Below are positions 22,933-33,103 of a stretch of 64,000 nucleotides of DNA, one piece after another. Position numbers and translations under genes: made by a program. The stretch is from Prostheceraeus crozeri (lineage: Eukaryota; Platyhelminthes; Polycladida; Euryleptidae): contig CAJQUW010009026.1 of NCBI GenBank assembly GCA_907163375.1, forward strand, positions 207,501 to 271,500. The letters are read 5' to 3'. A model generated the notes under the pieces. It made no database searches and was not told where the DNA came from. It was given only the letters and a program-made list of their open reading frames with translations. How positions within the stretch are numbered: position 1 is the first letter of the stretch; each line of letters begins with the position of its first letter.

Positions 22933-22972
22933 GTCCCGACGCGTTTCGCGAATTCTCGCTTTGTCTAGGGAC
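22933..22972 (-). ncRNA. Degenerate hammerhead-like motif 3' of the intact Penelope ORF
   Basis: Minus strand: stem I GUCCC/GGGAC, stem II GCGA/UCGC, GAAA, self-complementary ACGCGU, C. The core strand reads CUAGACAAA instead of CUGANGA, so cleavage is not expected. It lies ~60 bp after the end of the Penelope ORF, at the expected place. Confidence 0.45.
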
Positions 22973-23034
22973 GATCGTGAAGAGGACAAACTGACAGTCA
23001 AACTCGTCTTAAAATAAGTAATGGTGAGCTGGAT

Positions 23035-25305
23035 TTAAAATACGGTCAGTTCATGCTTGCGATTCAGTGAGGGACATATCATCTTTATGTGTCTCGCTTC
23101 TGACAGTCTCGTGTCTAGCGCGTCACTGCACTTTTCCAGGATGTCTAAGTCATAGTCATCAATAGATATCAGGCCATGCTGCGAATGTTCACCTAAAGCA
23201 CTAGACCTGTCCTGCTTCTGGATCGCACGTTTATGTTCCATGAAGCGGAATTTGAAAGGTCTGCAGGTTTGGCCAACATAAATTTGATTGCAAATTTTGC
23301 AAGTGAATTTATAAATTAGGAAACGGTCTGTACATTTGTTTTTGGCAGGCAACCGAGTGCAAATGTCACAATCTTCATGTTTTAGTTTTTTGTTTTTATT
23401 TTTTAAACTACAATAAAGTGATTTATTTGGGGTGCTAATCAACTTCGCGGGTAATTCGTATTTTTTTATTAAGTGACGAATTTTATTGTCTGTATGATCA
23501 TTGATGAAACGTAATTTTAAGTTACTAGTATTCTGCGAGACTATTTTATTTCTAGACTTAGATTTTCTAGAGAAATTGTGGGTGAACCCGTTGTTTTTTA
23601 ATTTTATGTCCAACTGATTGAGGGATTTCTTCAAGTCATGTTCGTTGTTGCATCTTTTAGTAACATTATTAATACTACTAGTGACAAAATTGGATTTTAT
23701 GTGAGCAGGGACAAAACTATCTTTTCTTAGTGAAGTTCCCGAGTGCATTTCTTTTTGGTACCAACAGTAAAGTATCTTTTTGTTAGCATTGCTTATACTA
23801 ATATCTAAGAAGTTAAGAGTTTTGTTCGGCACCTCAATAGTGAAGTTAATATCATTATTTATACTGTTGAAAGTTTCTAATATGATATCGAAATCTGCAT
23901 TGGTCGGGAATGGACCCATTATTATATCATCAATGTACCTTGCGTACATGTCTGGCGAAATATTATGATTGTCTTTCAATTTTTTCAGAGCTTTGTTTTC
24001 TAAGCTATTCATAAAAATAACCGCGAATGGTGGGCTGAAATGTGTGCCCATCGGACAGCCTTTGATTTGTTGGAAAAAATTACCGTTATACTGTATTTCG
24101 TAATTGTAGCAGATAAATTTTAACATATTTTCTATCGACTGAAGGTCAAGGCCGTAATTATTTATTTTATCCCAATTTTCAGCGGTAAAGTTTATAACTT
24201 CTGAAATTGCTTCAGCAATCGGGATGCTGGGGTACAAGTTTTTAACATCAAGGGATAAGAAGATGGTATCGGTTTTGCAACTTCTTTCTATGTTTTTTAG
24301 TTTTAAGATCAGATCTTCTGTGTTTTTTAAATGGGCTGGGACCAATTCCATCAGCTGAGTTAGTATTCTAGTCACAAGCCAATCTATCTTCTGAGTAGGG
24401 TTATTGATACATGAAGCAATCGGGCGGACTGGATAAAGTCCGTTTTCACACATTTCTTTGTGGTCTTTTATGACCGTTCTAAACGATGCTGCTTCGGTAC
24501 CACAGCTCAACAATTGCTCAACTTCTTTTTTTGTGAAATTATTTTTACAAGCAGATCTGATAATCATGTTAGCTTGTTTTTCTAATTTATTGTTGTTCGA
24601 TTTTTCAAGTTTTCTGTATGTGGTCTCATCATTTAGGACAGATTCAGTTTGATCTATCAAATCATCGCTGTTAATAAGAATTAATCTATTGGTTTTATCT
24701 GACGGGGCCACTGTGAGGTTATTTTCTTTCATGAAGACTTTGGAATCACTAATGTTTTTAGAAATTCTTTTTACTTTTTGATTGTTATGACTTTTCTGTT
24801 GTTTTATTAGATTCATAACTTCATAACGAAAAAGTTGTAGGTTCGATTCCTCTTTTTCCGACAATTTTGGGGGTAGAGTAATTCGGTTTCTGCCAAAAGG
24901 TATTTTTAGCCTATTATCAGTGCAGTCGTTATCAGATATGGCATTTTTCCATCTTATACGATAAATGAGCTTGTCAAGCTCTTTTTCAGCATTAGAAATA
25001 AGGTTGTTATCAACCTTATGAGGGATACGGTACTTAGGACCTTTTTGAATAAGGTCTTTTAGAACTGACGGTATTTCACAACTCACCAACTCATCAAAAA
25101 CGCCACTAGTGTTCAAAGGATCAGACACAGGTGAAATACATAAAAAAGTGTCATAATAAGGGAAAGGAAACTTCGGTGATTGCTTTTCTTCATATTCACC
25201 TCGAGACACTGGATAATTCCTTCCTGTGAGTTGACACCATTTCTTCTTGTGGGTTTCGTACATCAATTCACTAACTGGCGACTCTAGTAGGACGCCATTG
25301 GTCAT
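23035..25305 (-). CDS. Penelope-like retroelement polyprotein, intact (RT + GIY-YIG)
   Basis: 756 codons without interruption. Residues 1-200 are the N-terminal region, ending in APSDKTNRLIL (the Penelope pre-RT motif). RT follows: SFRTVIKDHK at 274-283, FLSLDVKNLYPSIP at 349-362, GCPMGTHFSPP at 416-426, ARYIDDIIMG with the catalytic YIDD at 457-460, and LNFLDI at 497-502. A Cys-rich knuckle (CDICTRLPAKNKC, 646-658) precedes the GIY-YIG nuclease (IYKFTCKICNQIYVGQTCR, 664-682), with Glu736 in LSEARHI as probable metal ligand. Length and order match full-length endonuclease-positive Penelope elements. The start codon lies 0.5 kb from noggin exon sequence, in divergent orientation. Confidence 0.95.
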   Translation of the reverse strand: MTNGVLLESPVSELMYETHKKKWCQLTGRNYPVSRGEYEEKQSPKFPFPYYDTFLCISPVSDPLNTSGVFDELVSCEIPSVLKDLIQKGPKYRIPHKVDNNLISNAEKELDKLIYRIRWKNAISDNDCTDNRLKIPFGRNRITLPPKLSEKEESNLQLFRYEVMNLIKQQKSHNNQKVKRISKNISDSKVFMKENNLTVAPSDKTNRLILINSDDLIDQTESVLNDETTYRKLEKSNNNKLEKQANMIIRSACKNNFTKKEVEQLLSCGTEAASFRTVIKDHKEMCENGLYPVRPIASCINNPTQKIDWLVTRILTQLMELVPAHLKNTEDLILKLKNIERSCKTDTIFLSLDVKNLYPSIPIAEAISEVINFTAENWDKINNYGLDLQSIENMLKFICYNYEIQYNGNFFQQIKGCPMGTHFSPPFAVIFMNSLENKALKKLKDNHNISPDMYARYIDDIIMGPFPTNADFDIILETFNSINNDINFTIEVPNKTLNFLDISISNANKKILYCWYQKEMHSGTSLRKDSFVPAHIKSNFVTSSINNVTKRCNNEHDLKKSLNQLDIKLKNNGFTHNFSRKSKSRNKIVSQNTSNLKLRFINDHTDNKIRHLIKKYELPAKLISTPNKSLYCSLKNKNKKLKHEDCDICTRLPAKNKCTDRFLIYKFTCKICNQIYVGQTCRPFKFRFMEHKRAIQKQDRSSALGEHSQHGLISIDDYDLDILEKCSDALDTRLSEARHIKMICPSLNRKHELTVF

Positions 25306-25789
25306 AAATTAGAAGATCAGACGGCCTCACTTGTTATAGGGGCTTGATCGAGACGCCCCCTCTTCATGACAGATAATACTGACCGTTAACATTCAGATAC
25401 ACTCGCGCACACACGGTCCAGGAAGGATGCCGAGATTGAGACATTGTCTCTGTAAGTATGTTTAGTTAACGTTATTGTCTTCAACACCTTCTGTCCATAT
25501 ACTCGATCCAGTTCGAGCGTCTGCTGATCGTGGCGCCAATTTTAAGAACTATGCCGCAAGGAATAGGAAATTAAGGTGATGAATATTGGAGACAGACTCT
25601 GGAGGCGCTAGGAGGGGCAGGTGACACACACAAACACACACACACGCCACATATTGGGCATTTGTTGCGTCTCGACATCGCCGACTATACTGGCGACTGA
25701 TGAACGTCTTCTAGTGTCATCGCGTTGTCTCATATCGCGTGTGATCGTCATACGAGCGCATGTCACTCCAAATCACTGGAAGTTATATT
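25306..25789. other. Noggin upstream region / Penelope 5' flank
   Basis: Short segment between the Penelope start codon and noggin. Contains a CA-repeat at about 25627-25645 and GC-richer sequence. A noggin promoter and non-coding first exon would be expected here or further out, but none can be defined. Confidence 0.35.
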
Positions 25790-25812
25790 CAATATTTCTC
25801 TTGTGTTTTCAG
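25790..25812 (+). other. Putative 3' splice site upstream of noggin start
   Basis: TTCAATATTTCTCTTGTGTT runs into TTCAG at 25812: a strong pyrimidine tract with AG and no intervening AG. It sits 44 bp before the noggin ATG at 25856, implying an intron in the 5' UTR. Confidence 0.55.
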
Positions 25813-25855
25813 GCACTCGGACGTTCAACATTGGAGTCGACCGCTATTCATCGAA

Positions 25856-26836
25856 ATGCTACTTATAACTGCATCATCGCTCGTGAGAGTTTTACTGGTC
25901 ACTCTTCTGCTGATAGGAAAGATTCCACATCTCAATGCAGTCCCGGTAGCAAGGAAAGTCAACGAGAAGACTGCGAACTCATCAGTCCCTGGACGAACTT
26001 TATCAAAGAGGGACTATTCAGGTATCCCCTCTAACTTCGGCACCAGTGGAGCCGGACTAATGCCAGGCGATGGGTACTGGCTGAGAGAGGATGGGGAGTT
26101 GACCGGACAGCCTCTCTCATCCACTCGGATATTCACACCTCCTGACAAGAACCTATCGAGAACTACTTGGGAGCTTCTGGAGCGCAGAAACAATCCCGAC
26201 GAACAGTTTGCAGCTCAACTCCATCGAGGAGTCTCTGCAGACGGACGGTCTCCCATGGCCCAGGGAGGATCCGAATTTCCACACATGGAAGAAAGGCCAT
26301 TCAATCTTTCTCTCGTAGAATCTACGTCTCAGATGATGCGGCGACTGGGCAATCAATATTTTGATATGAGCTTTACCCGGATTATGCAGCCACAAGAACA
26401 TCGAGGAAATCCTAATGGACAAGTAAATTTCACTAGTCGAAGTAAGGGGAAAGTGCCGAAATTTGTGCAATCAGTTGTACGACAATTTGCTCATTTTCTG
26501 TATGAAGGACACGGCCATCGTCGATCAAATCATCTGAATCAGAAAACCATAAGAAACTTGCGTAAATTTTTGTCATTTTTTACGACATGTCCAATCAAAT
26601 TTCAGTGGAAAGATTATGGACCAAAATTTTGGCCTCGCTGGGTAAAAATTGGTAGTTGCCATAACACTGGACGATCGTGTTCTATCCCCCCTGGCATGAA
26701 ATGCCGACCACATCGACGGAAACTAGTAAAAATTTTGAGATACATTTGCCTTGCATCATGGAGTCCTGATCAATGTGGTTGGAAGCGCATAACACTTTCT
26801 ATATTACTGTCGTGCAAGTGCGGATGCTTGAAATAA
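25856..26836 (+). CDS. noggin: Noggin, secreted BMP antagonist
   Basis: 326 codons from the ATG at 25856. That start is preferred over the in-frame ATG at 25760 because it opens a signal peptide (MLLITASSLVRVLLVTLLLI) and because an apparent splice acceptor lies between the two ATGs. A helix-like segment, LVESTSQMMRRLGNQYFDMS (~155-175), matches the noggin LLR.LLG..YDP.FM motif. The C-terminal cystine-knot region begins CPIKFQWKDYGPKFWPRWVK and has nine cysteines (about 245, 268, 275, 283, 298, 307, 320, 322, 324) in noggin order, ending CKCGC. Noggin binds BMP/TGF-beta ligands outside the cell and blocks receptor contact, as in dorsoventral patterning. The protein is longer than the 232-residue vertebrate form because of a longer low-similarity N-terminal region. 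Coding sequence is intronless, as in vertebrates. Confidence 0.95.
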   Translation: MLLITASSLVRVLLVTLLLIGKIPHLNAVPVARKVNEKTANSSVPGRTLSKRDYSGIPSNFGTSGAGLMPGDGYWLREDGELTGQPLSSTRIFTPPDKNLSRTTWELLERRNNPDEQFAAQLHRGVSADGRSPMAQGGSEFPHMEERPFNLSLVESTSQMMRRLGNQYFDMSFTRIMQPQEHRGNPNGQVNFTSRSKGKVPKFVQSVVRQFAHFLYEGHGHRRSNHLNQKTIRNLRKFLSFFTTCPIKFQWKDYGPKFWPRWVKIGSCHNTGRSCSIPPGMKCRPHRRKLVKILRYICLASWSPDQCGWKRITLSILLSCKCGCLK

Positions 26837-26839
26837 TGC

Positions 26840-28645
26840 TAGCAATCAGATTATTCTTGTGATCATTGCTACTTATAAACAGAGGACACTAACTCAACAA
26901 AGCTGTGGCTACGAATTCCAAAGACACTTTTCGAACCAAAGTTACTAAAGCGACATAAAGCGGCCAACTCTATATTTACAGTGTTGTAGTACAAGTCTAC
27001 TTAGATATCGGAGCGGTCGTAAGTAGCAGAAATTTCATATCATAACAATGTCATGTAAAGAGTGTCATAGATATGATAATGTCAGTTAGATATGCTACGC
27101 ATGCTGTTCGATGCTTATATAAGTGTCTCACGACATGAACGAGTGTCGAAAATTCTATTCCTAACTAATTTTCAGCTAGATTATTCTAAAATATATCAAT
27201 TAATCAACAGTGCAGATGGTCATAGTTTGCTTCTATATTATCTTCAATACATTCTATGTTATTCATAGTTATGATATTCGTGAATTTCCAGAAATGCCTA
27301 ATTGCATTTACGCATATCGCAATGAAATTGATGCTCATCAAAAAGTGCATTAAATCAGCAGCCTTCATGTCCAAAATGTTAAATATTTAGAAATATTCGT
27401 ACATGAATATGCAATCTTTCTTTCAAATATAGCGTACAGATCTGTAAAATAATTATTGCGTTTAACTTAAGAGATGTCTACCGATTTATCTATCTCCATG
27501 CAATGAAGTTGATTTGAATGTACATGTAAAATGAAAACTTTCAACTTTTATTGCGTCTAAATTATTCTAAACCGTTCCGATATTGCTACTTCACTGCTTT
27601 TGAGTGACTTGTTGCTTTCGTGACGCATTCCTTGTTCTATTCATTTGTTTTTTTCATTTGAGCTTTAGGTACTGGGCAAGAGATAGGAGGCAGCAGTGAA
27701 GATGAAACTATCATAAATTCTGCCCCAGGCATCAAATTTCATATCTATTGTTTGTCAATTTGCTTGTCAATGGATTAGATGGTTGATCTCCTCGCAGATA
27801 AATGCCTTTCTGTCTTCTGTATGTGTCAAGGGTGATTAAGTCCAAGTATTGTAAACAAACTTTCTGATCAGAACATAACAATCCGATCAGGAGGAGGAAT
27901 GATAAAAATTGGGGGCGGTCATGTCTACACTCGTGTGATGCCAACCTGCTGAATGTCATTGCACTTGCACGGGTACATAATCTTCACACGAGGGCCTAAA
28001 GATGGTCCTTTCATAGACATCAGATCTCCAAAGGCTTAAAAATCGGTCAATTGGAATCCCCTCAAAGCTTATACAAGAATTAGTCTGTGCTCCAAGTCTT
28101 TTGTAATCTTTTCTACTTGTACATGTTTATTGAGTGACCAATTTGGAAGTCGACATATTTTAGCTTACATATTTTTGTGAATTCAGCCTGAATATACTAT
28201 TTTAGGATAGCAGTCATGGAGAGTGACAACACAGGAAGCAAGCATGATTGGAACGACAATTTAGCAACACAATACTCAATTAAGGACTTGATGTAAAAAT
28301 ACTGTTATTATTTTCCAACAATTAAGATAAAAATGATTGAATCTACTAATTTTTAGTTGATGGAATTTACTAAATTCTCTCACGGACTAAGGATTTAGGT
28401 GAGGGAGTGATTCATGGAGGCCACGCTTCCAGTCACAGATAAGATTCAAAGGTCATCTACAAGCCTAAGGCTCTCAAAAGGCTCTCAAACTCTCAAAGAC
28501 CAATGGAAAGTCGCATGTCAATCAACATCCATGACTGTATAACACACAGTAGTCTAGAGTCAATATGTCATTCGAAATAGGTCGAGCTATAACGCAGAGC
28601 TGATATATTTAACTGCTTGTTTCTATTTCATTGAGTGGCACTGAA
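26840..28645. other. No recognisable feature downstream of noggin
   Basis: AT-rich, probably noggin 3' UTR followed by intergenic sequence; no clear polyadenylation signal close to the stop and no coding region. Confidence 0.4.
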
Positions 28646-28649
28646 AAGC

Positions 28650-28845
28650 TGCTACTTATATAGGAGAGTCATCTTGGTAGTATGTAAATTGACAAATTTT
28701 GACTTTTTTCAAAAGTGCTCAAATAATTTTTTGGACCACGGGAACGTAATCTCCGCAAAAAACTGAATCTTTTGATATAAAAATTTTTACTGTATGGCGA
28801 TATTTTTTTCAGTCGACACTCTACCTATATATCCCTACTCCATGG
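28650..28845 (+). mobile_element. CATAGAG-family element, copy B (right-end fragment)
   Basis: Last ~195 bp of the family, ending CTACCTATATATCCCTACTC then CATGG. It joins head to head with copy C, so the shared ~165 bp form a hairpin around 28846. Confidence 0.8.
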
Positions 28846-29797
28846 TGTCGACTAAAAAAAAAGTATCTATACAGTGAAAATTTTTATATCAAAAGATTCA
28901 GTTTTTTGCGGAGATTACGTTCCCGTGGTCCAAAAAATTATTTGAGCAGTTTTAAAAAATTCAAAATTTTGCAAATTTATATACTACCGAGATAGCTGTC
29001 CTATTTAAGTAGTATGAAACAAGTTGGATATCAGAGGGAATGAATATTTATCAGCAGATGTCTTTATTAAGAGGAAATTGAGCTGATTATCAAGGAAAAA
29101 TTGAGATCTCAGAGTGCTTTCTTGTCTAAAATTTCAAGTTTTTGATTGACTTTTCATCGGCATGATTTTATGATTCACTAAATATGTGTTTCATTTCTTG
29201 AATCTGAATGGTAATGTGAAGCTATTTGCATCTTTTAAAGTTATATGTGATCATTGTCTTTGATTCTGATATTTTGATCTCTCAGTGGCAGGAGGTGGTT
29301 TGTAATATGATCACGCTCAAGAAAATGCTTTTATTAATAAACCTGAGCATTAAAGTTAATAGTAACCCGTGGTCTCCGTGGCACAGTGGCTAAGTGCTTG
29401 GACTAGCGACCCCCGAAAGTGTCATTCGAAGTCGGCAGGAAGGGCATCGGGACTGAAAGATCACAACGCCTCAGATTAAAGTCCAGCCACCGTCCAAGCC
29501 CAGTATGGGGGAGTAGGGACGTCAATTCATTTCATCAGTAACCCATCGAATTGCTAATTTCGCAAACTGTCTAAGGTTGACGTGTCACGGAGGACTTGTA
29601 TAATACTATTCTTTCCTCTGTATTGATGTCATGATCAGTCAATTCTGTGTAAATTTATTCAAAAGTGTGAAAATGTGATGATATTACATTTAGTGCTGGG
29701 TCTCAACTCAAGTTCATTTGATGAAATCGAAGCTGTACACACATTGAGGATTTAATTAGTGCTGAATTGCTTCCTCCTAATATGCGTCAATCTTATG
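28846..29797 (-). mobile_element. CATAGAG-family element, copy C, with SINE inside
   Basis: Begins at GTGTCGACT, lacking the outer ~27 bp of the terminus. It runs through the full internal sequence to a diverged left end near 29797. A SINE interrupts it at 29369-29536. Confidence 0.8.
29369..29536 (+). mobile_element. tRNA-derived SINE, 168 bp, with target duplication
   Basis: The head resembles a tRNA with a box A (TGGCACAGTGGCTAAG) near 29378 and a degenerate box B (ATTCGAAGTC) near 29424. It is flanked by AGTAACCC at 29361-29368 and 29537-29544, a perfect 8-bp duplication. The uninterrupted equivalent (GGAACCCATCGAATTGC) is present in copy F near 58351, confirming the empty site. Confidence 0.88.
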
Positions 29798-30214
29798 AAA
29801 GATTATCTGAGGACTACTTTTACGAAGTCACGCTGTCACCTGATTGATGTTGACGTAATATGTTGGCCTTTTCAATCAGAGTCTTACTCACTCTGTCTTC
29901 TTATGAGATGTGTGTTGCTGACTCAGTTGTTTTCATCTCGCGCTTCTTATTATATATTATTGAATCAAATCAATTGTTGAATTCATATGAGAGCAATTAC
30001 ACTCGTTAATAGGTGATAATCTTTGTAGAAGGAAAGTGGCAGCCAAGAAATTATTCGTTCTTAAGATATCTCACTGTTCTAATTTAGAGATTCCTTTAAA
30101 CATATCCAGGCAAATAACTAGAATTTCCAACTGAACAGAATAAACAGACTGTTTGTTGTCTGTGTGTATACATAGTATCTCCAAAGAATGCCTTACTATT
30201 GACGATGGTCTATC
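29798..30214. other. No recognisable feature
   Basis: AT-rich sequence without coding or repeat signal. Confidence 0.4.
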
Positions 30215-30425
30215 ATTATGTGGCCTTGTGTGCTCGCTCTGCATCTGGGAGACCTGGGTTCAATCCTTGGTCGGGTCAACCCTATGAAGCTTAAAATGAG
30301 TAGGGCATGCACTCTGCGTTCTTGCTAAACAAACAGCAATGCAGAATGAGAGTGGAGTAAACCAAACTCGGCCACGTGGCCACGTTCCCCTGATTTGCCT
30401 CCGATTATAAACAGGATTCATTTAT
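30215..30425 (+). mobile_element. Second tRNA-derived SINE, diverged
   Basis: Contains CTCGCTCTGCATCTGGGAGA and the near-perfect box B GGGTTCAATCC near 30253, then a non-tRNA body ending in an ATTTATTTTAT-rich tail. Box A (GTGGCCTTGTG) is poor and the leading stem cannot form a functional tRNA. Target duplication not found. It is unrelated to the body of the 29369 SINE. Confidence 0.65.
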
Positions 30426-31008
30426 TTTATCTTGATTATTTTCTGTAATGTACAATACTAATTCTTATTCATTGAATACACGACACTGATGAATGAATAG
30501 GGCATGCATCAAAATTGAGGGCAAGCATGTGAAAATATACTTCAAAAAATATCTTTAAAGTTGTCTGATTCTCCTAAGTCAAAGATGGGCAAGCGCTTCA
30601 ATTCGCATTCAAGTTTTCATCGAGAAACTTAGTTTACTACCTTTTACAATTTTTGATATAAATATTTAAGCAGCAGTAGGTGAAGCATTTCTGGATCATT
30701 TGCTTATACACACATAAGTTATCAGTGGTTATTCAGCCTTCTATTACGAATAAATTGTCATCAATAGAGTCAAAGGACCATCACCAATGCCGTCAAAGTT
30801 GTCCATTTTACCTCAAGGGGTTGCAGCTTGTCCAAACTTGTCCTTGCCTCCCTTAGCTAAGGTAGTTCTCCGGTCTGGATACTCAACATCAAAAAAAAAC
30901 ATTTTCTCTGGCTTTAGGGGCGTTAGGTCGTTAATGTTTACTTCACCAAGTGCCGCACCTTTCTACCACATCTTATACAGAGCTGATCATAAAAAACGCA
31001 TCGCCTAA
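30426..31008. other. No recognisable feature
   Basis: No coding or repeat signal recognised. Confidence 0.4.
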
Positions 31009-31010
31009 TA

Positions 31011-31732
31011 GTCCGGCAACCAGAGCGAGTTTCTGCAGGGAACGAGGCCGAAAATGAGACTTTCACAGAATGATGTACATCCTATGCCTACTACGAATCC
31101 GCACGTCTGCCGGGTTCTAGTGAGTTCCTCTTCTTGTCAGACAGGATTAAAGAAAAACATGTAAATCCAATGGGACGCAGATTGCAGTTTTTGGCTAAAA
31201 TGAAATTTTCTATGTTTTCTCTGATTAAACGGAAAGTACTAAGTCCAGAGTCAAAATTTTTGGCATGGAATGTCTTCAGGCCATTTCCTACGATGTGCAT
31301 GTGCTTTTATCATGCTTCTAATCGGCAATGTATGCGAGAATGTGGTTGAATGTGGATAAAGTTGCTCAAAAATGTCTGAGTGTGCCGACATTAAGAGGCT
31401 CGCCAAATCTAAATGTGTTCAACTTTATAGACAGGGGTGCATGAAGATGAAAGGAAATGACTTGAAGACACTCCATGCCAAAAATTATGACTCTGGGCTT
31501 AGTACTTTTCGTTTAATCATAGAAAACATGCAAAATTTCATTTTAGCCAAAAACTGCAATCTGCGTCCCATTGGATTTACATGTGTTTTTCTTTGATCCT
31601 GTCTGACAAGAAGAGGAACTCACTAGAACTCGGCAGACGTGCCGATTCGTAGTAGGCATAGGGTGTACATTATTCTGTGAAAGTCTCATTTTCGGCCTCG
31701 TTCCCTGCAGAAACTCGTTCTGGCTGCCGGAC
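31011..31732. mobile_element. TA-flanked foldback element, copy 1 (722 bp)
   Basis: Starts GTCCGGCAACCAGAGCGAG and ends with the complement (GGCTGCCGGAC). Arms of about 295 bp pair with each other, leaving a ~130-bp middle. Flanked by TA at 31009-31010 and 31733-31734. A TA duplication with long terminal inverted repeats points to mobilisation by a Tc1/mariner-type transposase. No coding capacity. Confidence 0.88.
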
Positions 31733-31932
31733 TATAAACTACGCTGAAGTTCAATCGATTCAATGCTTTCTAATCGTGTCGCACAACAACGTGTCATATG
31801 TCATTCCAGAACTTGCAGTTTCCGCTGTAAAATGAGCTATGATGGACTTGCATCCGCTGTTGCATTTGCTGAGCAGTGCTCAAAATGTGAAAATCACTCA
31901 ATTTACAAATTGCAATTTTTCTACAAGAAAAC

Positions 31933-32627
31933 ATGTGAGTATGATAATGAATCAGATATGGGGAGAACGAACATTTTCTGAGCTTTCTTTTGATATACTG
32001 GTCATCAAAATCAGTGAACTAGGAAAAAATTAGTGATATCGTGAAGTTATCACAAAATCATATGTCTTTTGACTGAAAATGTTATATTCTCACTTTTTCA
32101 TCAAAATGTTCATGTTTGGTATCTTTAGATTCCTTTTGATGCAAGGAATGCGAATATGCAAGTTTCATTCAAATTAGTTTCATAGCTCTTTTTCAAACTT
32201 GTTCAATATTTTTCCTCGTCACCGCTAAAGTACACAAACAACATGTAAGTGAACGAAGGATCAAAACAAAGCAATTAGCGAAGGCATGTCTTTGTTCTGT
32301 GACCACGACTGCAGAGTGTTTACCTTGATTGTTTGTGTACTTTAGCGGTGACGAGGAAGAATATTGAAGAAGTTTGAAAAGAGCTATGAAACTAATTTGA
32401 ATAATACTTACATGTTCATATTCCTTACACCGCAAGGAATCTAAAGATACTAAACATGAACATTTTCATGAAAAAGTGAAAGATCAGTCAAAAGACATAT
32501 GATTTTGTGATACCGTCACGATGTCACTAATTTTGTCCTCATTCACTGATTTTGATGATCAGTATATCAAAAGAAAGCTCAGAAAATGCTCGTTCTCCCC
32601 GTGCCTGATTCATTATCATACTCACAT
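31933..32627. mobile_element. Foldback element, ~300-bp arms
   Basis: 31933-32241 and 32329-32627 are inverted copies with small indels (ATGTGAGTATGATAATGAAT outermost; CCGCTAAAGTACACAAAC innermost). The spacer is ~87 bp. No target duplication was recognised, so the exact ends are uncertain. Unrelated in sequence to the other foldbacks. Confidence 0.85.
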
Positions 32628-32636
32628 CAGAGATGT

Positions 32637-32712
32637 AACCGGTCACCGGTAGACCGGCGCAGGTCGCCGGTCCGGTCTGAAAAATCAAACCGGCCAATAC
32701 CGGCAGAGACGG
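32637..32712. repeat. CCGGT-rich cluster
   Basis: Dense CCGGT/ACCGG words in both orientations, of the same kind as 2540-2635. Adjacent to the outer end of the foldback at 31933-32627. Confidence 0.5.
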
Positions 32713-33103
32713 TCACATCAGCATGATTTCATCCGGTATGATGTGAGGAAGTGTCCTTCATGTTGAATCCATCATGTCAATCAGCAAATTGTTAATTTTA
32801 GCAGCCGTTTTCAAGGCACATCTACATACGGTATGCGCTCTCCTCTAGGCGTGAAAACTTCTGTGCAGGCAATTCTGATATCTATCCGGTACGCACTTTC
32901 CCGTTCGATGCTTGATGACTTGATCGCGTGCTTTCACCAGCAAGGCGCGCGATGTTCTCAGGTAACAGTGGCTGTTTCTCGGTGCTAGGCATCTTTTGAC
33001 TTAGTTAGATCCTTCCAGCTCATTTTTTCCCATTGCACTGCCAATGAAATTCTAAAACTTTTAATTGTTGTGAAAAATTAACATATAAAAATGATCTGCT
33101 TCT

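Noticed and set aside
25760-25855. Upstream in-frame ATG of noggin
   Set aside because: It lies before a strong splice acceptor and would bury the signal peptide 32 residues inside the protein.
25621-26034. 137-codon open frame overlapping noggin
   Set aside because: Different frame from the conserved noggin reading and contains the putative splice acceptor; a shadow.
30215-30425. Possible tRNA gene from the GGGTTCAATCC box B
   Set aside because: No acceptor stem or proper D arm can be formed and a non-tRNA body with an AT-rich tail follows; called a SINE.
31091-31596. Several ~70-codon frames
   Set aside because: They lie entirely inside the TA-flanked foldback and recur as mirror images of each other.
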